Counted from the first letter of the stretch, positions 25,144-31,114 are shown. The stretch is DNA of 64,000 nucleotides from Mailhella sp. (GCA_017940105.1 JAGAZG010000168.1:1-64000); one strand, 5' to 3'. The notes: generated by a model from the letters alone, not told the origin. Numbers and translations are program-made.

Positions 25144-25205
25144 GCCGAAACCAGCCGAAAGGCTGGTCAGCCGGAACTGACCTACCGGCTCTGATGATGG
25201 CAGGT
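25144..25205 (+). ncRNA. Type II hammerhead ribozyme-like RNA (HHR-B)
   Basis: Starts immediately after the TAA. GCC (25144-25146) then GAAA, stem III ACCAGCC/GGCTGGT closed by GAAA, C17 at 25168 (predicted cleavage 25168/25169), stem I AGCCGG/CCGGCT with 10-nt loop AACTGACCTA, full CTGATGA core, one extra U, GGC pairing with GCC, and AGGT pairing with ACCT of loop I. All invariant core residues are present. The extra U between CTGATGA and stem II is shared by the family. Confidence 0.85.
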
Positions 25206-25232
25206 TAAGCAGAACGAAGGGAGCTGGCCGAA

Positions 25233-25484
25233 ATGACGAAGATGGAATATGCGATGAAGCAGAACAGCCGTGAGATTGAGCAGGTTGAGAAGAAAATCAT
25301 GGACAGCCTTGAGGCGATCAAGCGCAGCACCGAGCGGGCCTTGGCAGCAGAGAACAAAGCCTTCTCGACGGACATTCCGAGCATTGCTTGCTATGCGGCA
25401 GAACTCAAGATGGCGCAGGAAAAGTTGGAGCTTTTGTATCAGCATCGTCAGACGCTTGAAATGCTGGCAGCCGATGAAGATTGA
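25233..25484 (+). CDS. Coiled-coil accessory protein
   Basis: 83 residues, almost entirely heptad-like helix (NSREIEQVEKKIMDSLEAIK; MAQEKLELLYQHRQTLEMLA). GAAGGGAG upstream of ATG 25233. Lies downstream of HHR-B in the same transcript, so cleavage would leave it on the 3' product. Function unknown. Confidence 0.6.
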   Translation: MTKMEYAMKQNSREIEQVEKKIMDSLEAIKRSTERALAAENKAFSTDIPSIACYAAELKMAQEKLELLYQHRQTLEMLAADED

Positions 25485-25500
25485 TGAGAGGGCGGCAGAG

Positions 25501-25794
25501 ATGAAGAACGTAAGCGAATTTGACATCAGTCTGAAGAAGTTGTCCTGGGACAAGCTGTTCGACAGCGAGGAGGAATTGGTTGAGGCTATGATGGGCTGTC
25601 CGGTAGAACGGACTGCCAGCCGACATGGACTTGTGCCGAAGGGTTATGAGTATATCGCCGGGTTCCAGCGGTACTATGCCAAGAACCGCTGCCTGACCGA
25701 CAAGCAGATGACCCAGCTCAAAAGGCTGGCGAAGTCTGTGTATGTCGGCATCAAGGGCATGAACGTGGGTGGCTACATCGCAATGTGCTGGTAA
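25501..25794 (+). CDS. Hypothetical protein
   Basis: 97 residues; acidic N-terminal half, basic C-terminal half (YYAKNRCLTDKQMTQLKRLA). ATG 25501 with GAGGGCGG upstream. Last gene before a strong terminator. Not recognised. Confidence 0.55.
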   Translation: MKNVSEFDISLKKLSWDKLFDSEEELVEAMMGCPVERTASRHGLVPKGYEYIAGFQRYYAKNRCLTDKQMTQLKRLAKSVYVGIKGMNVGGYIAMCW

Positions 25795-25797
25795 GCT

Positions 25798-25822
25798 GGC
25801 GGGCCTTGTTGCCCGCCTTTTT
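25798..25822 (+). terminator. Intrinsic terminator
   Basis: GGCGGGC/GCCCGCC stem, short loop, then TTTTTCT. Ends the 24.9-25.8 kb transcript. Confidence 0.88.
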
Positions 25823-25829
25823 CTGTGTC

Positions 25830-25858
25830 TTGCGCCTGTGACGCTATCGTGTTATGAT
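25830..25858 (+). promoter_or_regulatory. Promoter of the small RHH-like gene
   Basis: TTGCGC, 17 nt, TATGAT. Not a member of the repeated promoter family. Confidence 0.6.
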
Positions 25859-25884
25859 GGTAGCATAGAAAGGATGTGGTCGGA

Positions 25885-26094
25885 ATGGCACAGAGCAAGG
25901 CGCACATGGCGGCGACCAGCCGTTATGAGCAGAAGGCATACGACAAGCTGTTGATACGTCTGCGCAAGGATGCAGATGTGAACGGCAGCACTGTCCGCGC
26001 CCATGCAGAGTCGCGCGGTGAAAGTATGCAGGGCTTTGTAGTCAGGGCCATCACGGAGACGATGGCACGAGACAGAGCCGGGATAACAGAATGA
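25885..26094 (+). CDS. Arc/RHH-like small DNA-binding protein
   Basis: 69 residues: AATSRYEQKAYDKLLIRLRK (short strand then helix) and GESMQGFVVRAITETMARD (second helix), the pattern of ribbon-helix-helix repressors with S-x-x-x-F-V near the end. ATG 25885, AAAGGA upstream. Own promoter and terminator, so a monocistronic regulator; target unknown. Confidence 0.7.
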   Translation: MAQSKAHMAATSRYEQKAYDKLLIRLRKDADVNGSTVRAHAESRGESMQGFVVRAITETMARDRAGITE

Positions 26095-26097
26095 GCA

Positions 26098-26125
26098 AAG
26101 ACCCGCAGAGATGCGGGTCTTTTTG
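26098..26125 (+). terminator. Intrinsic terminator
   Basis: AAAGACCCGCA/TGCGGGTCTTT stem with a short loop followed by a T tract, right after the RHH-like gene. Confidence 0.88.
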
Positions 26126-26330
26126 TGTCCGCGTTTTCCCCAAAATGGCATCGCGCATCGCATAGCGTCAGCCCTCTCAAATCAAGCGCCCAGAGGCGCA
26201 TCGCTTCTCAGAGCTTCTCCGCAGCCCTCGAATACAATCCCCTTCGCAAGCTGCGTAAATCCGCTCTCAGCGAGTACCAGAGGCTTGCATTTTGGTGATT
26301 CAGTAGTCCTGGGTGGTCAGTTGCGACTGT
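26126..26330. other. Non-coding stretch
   Basis: No supported gene. It has short inverted elements (CCAAAATG near 26141 and CATTTTGG near 26290, about 150 bp apart, and GCGCCCAGAGGCGC). Could be a structured RNA or a site; nothing decisive. Confidence 0.35.
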
Positions 26331-26365
26331 GAGTAAAATTTCTTGAAAACTTTTCCGAAAAACTA

Positions 26366-26393
26366 TTGCAATATACAGATAGCGTGTTAAGAT
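26366..26393 (+). promoter_or_regulatory. Repeated accessory promoter, copy 5
   Basis: TTGCAA, 16 nt, TAAGAT, preceded by AATTTCTTGAAAACTTTTCC. Same leader type as copies 3 and 4. Confidence 0.85.
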
Positions 26394-26445
26394 GAAGACA
26401 AGATAAAGAACACCACTTGAACAGAACGAAAGGGGGTCAGACGAT

Positions 26446-26697
26446 ATGGAAAACGCAACGGAAAAGGCCGCCCGGCTCCAACGCGGGGACAGCTTGTACT
26501 GGTACTGCATCATGACCGTCTACCACGACGATGGCAAGATAGAACGCAGCATCGTTCGGGATGACAGGACAGGCGCACCGTTCATCGTCAAGTCCTATGA
26601 GAAGCCGTTGGACGAATGTTACAGCCGGAAAGCGGCGGCAGTTTACTACACCTACTGCCACGGGTACAAGGAAGCGTTGGCCTGTTTGGCCCGCTGA
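26446..26697 (+). CDS. Small accessory protein
   Basis: 83 residues: RLQRGDSLYWYCIMTVYHDD, then a Tyr/Cys-rich C terminus (AAAVYYTYCHGYKEALACLA). AAAGGGGG upstream of ATG 26446. HHR-D starts 2 nt after its stop. Not recognised. Confidence 0.6.
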   Translation: MENATEKAARLQRGDSLYWYCIMTVYHDDGKIERSIVRDDRTGAPFIVKSYEKPLDECYSRKAAAVYYTYCHGYKEALACLAR

Positions 26698-26699
26698 TA

Positions 26700-26761
26700 G
26701 CCGAAACAGCCCAGGCGGGCTGTCAGCCGGAGATGACCTACCCGCTCTAATGATGGCAGGT
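26700..26761 (+). ncRNA. Type II hammerhead-like RNA, degenerate copy (HHR-D)
   Basis: Stem III is ACAGCCC/GGGCTGT with loop AGGC: different bases, still 7 perfect pairs, so covariation with copies A-C. C17 at 26724. Stem I AGCCGG/CCCGCT has one mismatch and the core reads CTAATGA (G5 changed to A), which should abolish cleavage. Stem II (GCC/GGC), the extra U and the AGGT/ACCT pseudoknot are kept. Confidence 0.7.
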
Positions 26762-26776
26762 CGGGAAGGAGGTTTG

Positions 26777-26836
26777 ATGAATTATTTTCGGAAAAATTTC
26801 CGAAAAACTATTGACTATAACGACTCACAGGGCTAG
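26777..26836 (+). CDS. 19-residue ORF with strong ribosome site
   Basis: GGAAGGAGG lies 4 nt before ATG 26777; the frame (MNYFRKNFRKTIDYNDSQG) runs through the next promoter and stops at TAG 26836. It may be a leader peptide or the stump of a gene replaced when the downstream promoter was inserted. Confidence 0.3.
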   Translation: MNYFRKNFRKTIDYNDSQG

Positions 26837-26839
26837 AAT
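26811..26839 (+). promoter_or_regulatory. Repeated accessory promoter, variant copy 6
   Basis: TTGACT, 17 nt, TAGAAT, with the family's upstream TTTCGGAAAAATTTCCGAAA tract. It drives the structured RNA region downstream, since no good gene follows before a terminator. Confidence 0.75.
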
Positions 26840-26846
26840 GAGATTA

Positions 26847-27052
26847 TAGGGAAAGAAAAATTCCCGAAAAGCTCAGAGAAGTCCTCGGCAGCGGGTTGGT
26901 CAAGCTGCCCAGCACAACTGATAGCCAAGATTGGCCGGTGGCGACGGCTGGCCCGCATCAAGAGGCGGGAGTACATTATAGGCAAAGTCAGCAGACTATC
27001 TCAACGGTTCTATACACTCCCTCTCGCCACTGACGTGGCTTTTTCTTTGCCT
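26847..27052 (+). ncRNA. Structured small RNA candidate
   Basis: Starts about 8 nt after a strong promoter and ends with GCCAC/GTGGC plus TTTTTCTTT near 27030-27050. No gene in frame. Successive hairpins: GGGAA/TTCCC (26849-26865), GGCAGC/GCTGCC (26887-26911), GCCAA/TTGGC, GGCC..GGCC, CCCGC/GCGGG (26956-26973). Its 3' part lies antisense to the end of gene 26996-27229. Function unknown; it could regulate that antisense operon. Confidence 0.55.
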
Positions 27053-27229
27053 GAAGTCATATCGGGCTTGGCAGGTCTGGCCAGCGAAAACTGTTTCACG
27101 GAAGTAAATCCCGTCTTCCAGCCATTCGCGCTTCACTGTCTCCCCTTCCCTCAGCTCCGGCAATTTGCTCTTTGCCAATGCGGATAGTTCTGACGCCACT
27201 GCAAGCAGTACATCTGAAGCACCCATCAT
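26996..27229 (-). CDS. Small protein downstream of XRE regulator
   Basis: 77 residues: helical N terminus (SDVLLAVASELSALAKSKLP) and a charged C terminus (YDFRQRKSHVSGERECIE). Coupled to the XRE gene by ATGA. Not recognised; may modulate the regulator. Confidence 0.6.
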   Translation of the reverse strand: MMGASDVLLAVASELSALAKSKLPELREGETVKREWLEDGIYFRETVFAGQTCQARYDFRQRKSHVSGERECIEPLR

Positions 27230-27444
27230 GCGTCCTCCTCATCATCGTCGCCAGTTTCGTCAACGAGAAGTTCATCAACTGTGCAGCCATAGAGCTTGGC
27301 TATCTCAACCAGCTTGTCTGCTCGTGGCTTTGCTAGTCCGCGTTCCCACTTGCTGACTGCCGAAGGCACCACGCCGAGAATCTTTGCGACCTCGTTCTGC
27401 GTGGGGATAACGCCTTGCAGCCGACGCTTTTTCATTATGTTCAT
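27226..27444 (-). CDS. XRE-family Cro/C1-type regulator
   Basis: 72 residues from ATG 27444 (AGGAGG 7 nt upstream; a longer frame to 27465 lacks one). HTH: GVIPTQNEVAKILGVVPSAVSKWERG then PRADKLVEIAKLYGCTVDEL, with an acidic tail (DETGDDDEEDA). Divergent from the second XRE gene across a short operator region, so one is probably the repressor and the other Cro-like. Confidence 0.85.
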   Translation of the reverse strand: MNIMKKRRLQGVIPTQNEVAKILGVVPSAVSKWERGLAKPRADKLVEIAKLYGCTVDELLVDETGDDDEEDA

Positions 27445-27503
27445 GCGCCCACCTCCTTCGTTCATGCGTTGCTTTTTTGTAAAGTTTATGTAACTGCATT
27501 CTC

Positions 27504-27532
27504 ATCTTAACACTATAATTCATATTTGTCAA
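27504..27532 (-). promoter_or_regulatory. Promoter of the minus-strand XRE gene
   Basis: -35 TTGACA (27532-27527), 17 nt, -10 TAAGAT (27509-27504). Near-consensus. Confidence 0.85.
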
Positions 27533-27595
27533 CTGTAATTCAATAAGTTATGCGGAGGTTTTTTGCTTGACCATGTGAATTAAATTCATTATAAT
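27512..27595. promoter_or_regulatory. Operator region between divergent XRE genes
   Basis: Contains TATAATTCATA and TGTAATTCAAT as direct TAATTCA sites about 22 nt apart, plus the palindrome TGAATTAAATTCA that overlaps the plus-strand promoter spacer. Sites cover both promoters, as expected for a lysis-lysogeny switch. Confidence 0.65.
27567..27595 (+). promoter_or_regulatory. Promoter of the repressor-integrase operon
   Basis: TTGACC, 17 nt, TATAAT, about 28 nt before the ATG at 27623; overlaps the TGAATTAAATTCA operator. Confidence 0.88.
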
Positions 27596-27622
27596 AGACT
27601 TAAAAGAAAGGTGGTGCTAACC

Positions 27623-28045
27623 ATGAAAGACTTCGGCTCAAGACTCAGAAAGCTCCGCCGCGATGCAGAGATGTCACAAGCCGAGCTTGCTGAACAACTC
27701 GGTGTTGTGCCTTCGGCTGTCGGCAAATATGAACGTCTTGCAGATTCATACCCCAGCGTAGAAATTCTGCTGAAGATTGCTGACTACTTCAATGTCAGCA
27801 CAGACTACCTCCTGCGCGGCATACAGCCCATGGCCATCGTGGAAAACAACATCAGCGGGGAGCTTACCAACAGCCCGCTCATTCAGGCCAACCACGGCAA
27901 CGTGCTGGTCAACGACCGCAGCCTGTCGCCGGAAGCCATTGAGCTTTTGCACATCTATGAGTCCCTGTCCGGCAGGGAACGTCTCAAACTGCTCAATTTT
28001 GCCGTGGATATGGAAGAAAAGAGCAAGGAAGGTGCATCGACATGA
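27623..28045 (+). CDS. XRE-family repressor-like protein
   Basis: 140 residues from ATG 27623 (AAAGGTGG 8 nt upstream). N-terminal HTH: SRLRKLRRDAEMSQAELAEQ, GVVPSAVGKYERL, then VEILLKIADYFNVSTDYLLR. Helical C-terminal region (PEAIELLHIYESLSGRERLK) for oligomerisation; no peptidase domain, so not cleaved like LexA. Co-transcribed with the integrase, as typical for a lysogeny repressor. Confidence 0.85.
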   Translation: MKDFGSRLRKLRRDAEMSQAELAEQLGVVPSAVGKYERLADSYPSVEILLKIADYFNVSTDYLLRGIQPMAIVENNISGELTNSPLIQANHGNVLVNDRSLSPEAIELLHIYESLSGRERLKLLNFAVDMEEKSKEGAST

Positions 28046-29442
28046 AACGCGCAGCCCTCTACATCCGCGTCTCAACACAGGAACAGGCTCAGGAGGGCTA
28101 CTCCATCGGCGAGCAAAAAGAACGGCTGATAGCTTATTGCAAAGCGCATGACTGGCTTATTGCCGATGTTTATGTGGACGGTGGCTACTCCGGCAGCAAT
28201 CTCAACCGCCCTGGGATTCAAAAGCTCATGGACGAAACAGATAAATTCGATGTGGTGCTCGTCTACAAGCTCGATAGGCTTTCCCGCTCCCAGCGTGACA
28301 CCCTCTATCTTATCGAAGAAGCATTCCTGCCCCACAATGTCGATTTTGTCTCCATGCAGGAGAGTTTCGACACCGCCACGCCATTCGGCAAAGCTATGAT
28401 AGGGCTGTTGGCTGTCTTTGCCCAACTTGAACGTGAGCAAATCAAGGAACGTACACGGATGGGCCGCATAGCAAGAGCCAAATCCGGTCTGTATCGCGGC
28501 GGTGGCAATGTCCCTATCGGCTATGATCGCACCAACGGCAAGCTCACCATAAACCTTTACGAAGCCGAGCAGGTCAGGAAGATATTCGACTGGTATCTCG
28601 CGGGGCTTTCAATTCAACGTATAAGAAAACTCATGTCAGAGGCAGGATACACCACTCGCTATGGCAATTACAGTTCATGGTCAACAGTTCGCAGCATCCT
28701 CTGCAATGTCGTATATACAGGCCGCATGGATTTCGGAGGCGTTACCGTGGAACACGCACATGAAGCAATCATAACTGAAGAACAATTTCAAGCAGCAAGA
28801 GAACTTCAAGCCAAACGGCACCAGCATTCCTCAAACTTCCGAACCAAAAATCTTCTTACGGGATTGCTTGTCTGCGGACATTGCGGAGGCCGATATTATG
28901 TGAAGGCCAGTAGCCATCATCGCTACTATTCATGCTACTCCCGCACCAAACATATGCCTACGATGGTCAAAGACCCAAACTGCAAAAATAAGCATTGGCG
29001 GAAAGATGACTTGGAAGCTGTCGTTGACCATAAGGTTCGCGAGGTTCTACAATCTCCCAAACTTGCTGCCGAGATTGCTGCATCTCGCAAGCCGGAGCCA
29101 GTTTTATCCAGCAAGAATGCCGACATCGAAAAACGAATCAAAGCCATCGACAAACAAATTGCCAAACTGATGGAGCTATATCAGCTTGACGACATACCAC
29201 CAAACGTGCTTGGCGAAAGCATCAACAAGCTCTACAATGAAAAGACCGCCTTGGAAGCAGCCATCGTCCCAGACAAAGAAAACCCCCAGTCGATTCCTTT
29301 TGACTTGGCCCAGGAACTCATTGCCGATGCCGCCCAGGTCTGGGACTTCGCCGATAAAGCACAGAAACGCCGCATTCTGGAAAGCCTTGTTTCCCGCATT
29401 GTCCTGAATGGTGACGATGTTACAATCGAATGGGCCTTTTGA
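28042..29442 (+). CDS. Large serine recombinase (phage integrase)
   Basis: 466 residues. Resolvase domain with catalytic Ser in AALYIRVSTQEQAQEGYSIG (S11) and VVLVYKLDRLSRSQRDT; recombinase domain IPIGYDRTNGK-like part to residue ~270; zinc ribbon LVCGHCGGRYY ... CYSRTK near 270-300; a coiled-coil motif around 360-410 typical of serine integrases. Joins attP and attB. Overlaps the repressor gene by 4 nt. attP should lie near this gene but cannot be identified without the host sequence. Confidence 0.95.
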   Translation: MKRAALYIRVSTQEQAQEGYSIGEQKERLIAYCKAHDWLIADVYVDGGYSGSNLNRPGIQKLMDETDKFDVVLVYKLDRLSRSQRDTLYLIEEAFLPHNVDFVSMQESFDTATPFGKAMIGLLAVFAQLEREQIKERTRMGRIARAKSGLYRGGGNVPIGYDRTNGKLTINLYEAEQVRKIFDWYLAGLSIQRIRKLMSEAGYTTRYGNYSSWSTVRSILCNVVYTGRMDFGGVTVEHAHEAIITEEQFQAARELQAKRHQHSSNFRTKNLLTGLLVCGHCGGRYYVKASSHHRYYSCYSRTKHMPTMVKDPNCKNKHWRKDDLEAVVDHKVREVLQSPKLAAEIAASRKPEPVLSSKNADIEKRIKAIDKQIAKLMELYQLDDIPPNVLGESINKLYNEKTALEAAIVPDKENPQSIPFDLAQELIADAAQVWDFADKAQKRRILESLVSRIVLNGDDVTIEWAF

Positions 29443-29448
29443 TGGCAC

Positions 29449-29489
29449 AAAAAAAAATCCGCAGCAGGATACTGTCCCGCTGCGGATTT
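29449..29489. terminator. Bidirectional terminator after the integrase
   Basis: AAATCCGCAGC/GCTGCGGATTT stem with a 13-nt loop, A-rich on the left and T-rich on the right, between convergent transcripts. Confidence 0.8.
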
Positions 29490-29515
29490 CCATGCGCTTT
29501 CCGAACAGATAACTC

Positions 29516-29680
29516 TCAGCCCTCCCTGTCCTTGATGATGTCCCTGAACACCATCGCCGCCACGCCGATTACTATGCCGTTTATCAGTATCTCCACGACT
29601 TGCTTCGTGAAACCAAACAGCATAAAAGTCGGCAGAGCCAGCAGGACAGGAATGACATACAGCAGATGAATTCGCCGCAT
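29516..29680 (-). CDS. Small two-helix membrane protein
   Basis: 54 residues: LLYVIPVLLALPTFMLFGF and ILINGIVIGVAAMVFRDII are two membrane segments. ATG 29680 has GGGAGG 9 nt upstream; the longer frame lacks one. Expressed from the accessory promoter at 29951-29978. Could be a holin-like or exclusion membrane protein; unproven. Confidence 0.6.
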   Translation of the reverse strand: MRRIHLLYVIPVLLALPTFMLFGFTKQVVEILINGIVIGVAAMVFRDIIKDREG

Positions 29681-29713
29681 TTGCAAATTCCTCCCTTCTA
29701 TGCTATGATTTTT

Positions 29714-29750
29714 CCAGCCAAAGGGGAACTTCCTTGTTCCCCTCGGCTGG
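29714..29750 (-). other. Long stable hairpin between two membrane genes
   Basis: Minus-strand CCAGCCGAGGGGAAC / GTTCCCCTTTGGCTGG with loop AAGGAA and then AAAAAT. Could be an RNA stability or partial termination element. Lacks the hammerhead core. Confidence 0.6.
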
Positions 29751-29764
29751 CCCCTCACCCCAGA

Positions 29765-29917
29765 TTAGCGTTTGTGCTTCCTATGGCGGTTACGCTTCCT
29801 CTTGGGTGAGGCTTTTTTGTTTGGTGGCCTGTGCTTTCGTGCTATCAGAGCTACCGCGATAGTAACTACTGCGTTCACAAGTAAACCGACCAGCCATTTG
29901 ATGTCGTCCTTATCCAT
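29765..29917 (-). CDS. 50-residue membrane protein with basic tail
   Basis: ATG 29917 to TAA 29765. Membrane helix WLVGLLVNAVVTIAVALIA then a highly basic end (KKASPKRKRNRHRKHKR). AAAGGAGG upstream. First gene behind the family promoter; topology (positive inside tail) resembles small phage exclusion or holin-like proteins, unproven. Confidence 0.6.
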   Translation of the reverse strand: MDKDDIKWLVGLLVNAVVTIAVALIARKHRPPNKKASPKRKRNRHRKHKR

Positions 29918-29950
29918 TTGCTTTCACCTCCTTTCCTTGTCCTCATCTTC

Positions 29951-29978
29951 ATTCTAACACGCTAACCGTATATTGCAA
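29951..29978 (-). promoter_or_regulatory. Repeated accessory promoter, copy 7
   Basis: -35 TTGCAA (29978-29973), 16 nt, -10 TAGAAT (29956-29951), with the family's upstream A/T tract. Lies directly after repeat R3. Confidence 0.82.
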
Positions 29979-30011
29979 TAGTTTTTTCTAAAAATTTTTC
30001 TGAAAAATCTA

Positions 30012-30212
30012 AATGTCCACGGGCTGAAAAATTCTGCTCTCTGGATGCTTTCTGGTACGCTTCTGGTCTATTTTGCGTCAATGGCCTAAAGAAGAATATA
30101 CGAAAATTATTTTTGCGCCGTATAAACGATATTCTCTGAGCCTTTGTGTGGTAAGGGATTGCGGGCTGTGGATAAGTTTGTGGACAACGGTGTGTTCACC
30201 GGGAAAGCACAC
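30012..30212 (-). repeat. ~200-bp non-coding operon-end repeat, copy R3
   Basis: Minus-strand copy, closest in sequence to R1. Begins right after the late-operon terminator and ends before promoter copy 7. Contains GTCCACAAACTTATCCACAG, similar to a DnaA box (TTATCCACA), which the other copies lack. Confidence 0.85.
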
Positions 30213-30257
30213 AAAAAGCCCCACGACCGAGGAAAATTCCTCAGCCGTGGGGCTTTT
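30213..30257. terminator. Terminator at the end of the late operon
   Basis: AAAAGCCCCACG/CGTGGGGCTTTT long stem with an inner GAGGAA/TTCCTC, flanked by A and T tracts on both sides; works on the minus-strand late transcript. Confidence 0.9.
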
Positions 30258-30262
30258 CTGCT

Positions 30263-30454
30263 TCAATACTCAATCTCTGTCCTGACATGACGCTTCTCGT
30301 CATCGAAGAAAATTCTGCCATCCTCGATACTGTCATACCTTGGAAACGTCCTCGCTAGAGATTCATCCGGGCGACTCGACCTCCGCAGGATGTCCCGCAC
30401 ATTTTGCTTCTCGCGGGTTGTCAACGGGGTCTTCGAGTACACTACTACTTTCAT
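30263..30454 (-). CDS. Small paralogous late protein A
   Basis: 63 residues. Clear paralog of 30916-31110: both share a PL..(E/D)K....(I/D)IL..S......LA..FP core and an IFFD..KR...TEI ending. GGGAGG upstream of ATG 30454. Overlaps the upstream gene by 92 nt in another frame. Last gene of the late operon; function unknown. Confidence 0.6.
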   Translation of the reverse strand: MKVVVYSKTPLTTREKQNVRDILRRSSRPDESLARTFPRYDSIEDGRIFFDDEKRHVRTEIEY

Positions 30455-30620
30455 CTGGCGATGCCTCCCTCTGCTGTCCTCGGCGCAACTCCTTGTCGGG
30501 ATCTGCCTCGAACAGCCTTCTCTCTATCTCCGGGCGCATATCGGCGAACAGGCCATCCTCGTCCGCCGCCAGCGCACCCATAACCTTGTCTGCAAACAAG
30601 ACCCATGCACGGCTGTCCAT
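30363..30620 (-). CDS. Small acidic late protein
   Basis: 85 residues: VLFADKVMGALAADEDGLFA then a charged, likely disordered tail. AAGGAGG precedes ATG 30620. The C-terminal third overlaps 30263-30454 in another frame. Function unknown. Confidence 0.5.
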   Translation of the reverse strand: MDSRAWVLFADKVMGALAADEDGLFADMRPEIERRLFEADPDKELRRGQQREASPDESSSVLEDPVDNPREAKCAGHPAEVESPG

Positions 30621-30633
30621 GCTATGCGCCTCC

Positions 30634-30909
30634 TTACAAATGCTTCACACGCTGGCTTTCCTCGGCTCTTTTGGCATTGTTCCATCTGTCGATAGTCCCG
30701 ACCAAATAGCCTGTGATGCGCCTGATGCGCTCGAACTTTGCCCTTGCCTCAAAATCCAGCATCACACAACCGCCCTCCACTCCCGTGATGGTGAGTTTCG
30801 TGAGCGGCGTCACAGTTCGCTCCTTCGCCAAGGCAAGGTACTGCCTTATTTCATCTTCCGTGATGTCCGGCACGTCCTCCACGATAATAATCACACCGTC
30901 GATACGCAT
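30634..30909 (-). CDS. NrdD C-terminal-like small protein
   Basis: 91 residues. FERIRRITGYLVGTIDRWNN then AKRAEESQRVKH matches the C-terminal end of anaerobic ribonucleotide reductase (NrdD), but the catalytic and glycyl-radical parts are absent. Small proteins of this kind are often labelled anaerobic RNR in Firmicute genomes and phages; enzymatic activity is unlikely. Confidence 0.7.
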   Translation of the reverse strand: MRIDGVIIIVEDVPDITEDEIRQYLALAKERTVTPLTKLTITGVEGGCVMLDFEARAKFERIRRITGYLVGTIDRWNNAKRAEESQRVKHL

Positions 30910-30915
30910 AGCGCC

Positions 30916-31110
30916 TCACCCCTTGATTTCCGTACACCAGCGTCGCTTTCCCGCATCGAAGAAGATGTTGCTCCCCTTCCTGCGCTTGAACCGTGACGGG
31001 AAAACATTCGCCAAGTCCCTATCCATACTTCGTGAATTCTCAAGGATATAACTGATTTTCCGCTTGTCTTCCTCGGACAGCGGCATAGCCGACCAAACCT
31101 TCGTATTCAT
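30916..31110 (-). CDS. Small paralogous late protein B
   Basis: 64 residues, paralog of 30263-30454 (shared PLSEEDKRKISYILENS-like and FFDAGKRRWCTEI segments). Directly after the endolysin gene. Function unknown. Confidence 0.6.
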   Translation of the reverse strand: MNTKVWSAMPLSEEDKRKISYILENSRSMDRDLANVFPSRFKRRKGSNIFFDAGKRRWCTEIKG

Positions 31111-31114
31111 GCGC

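Noticed and set aside
27445..27465. Longer N terminus for the minus XRE regulator
   Set aside because: ATG 27444 has AGGAGG at ideal spacing; the extension overlaps the ribosome site.
29714..29750. Sixth hammerhead
   Set aside because: Strong hairpin starting CCAGCC, but no GAAA/CUGANGA core around it.
30634..30909. Functional anaerobic ribonucleotide reductase
   Set aside because: Only the C-terminal tail motif is present; the catalytic barrel and glycyl radical site are missing.
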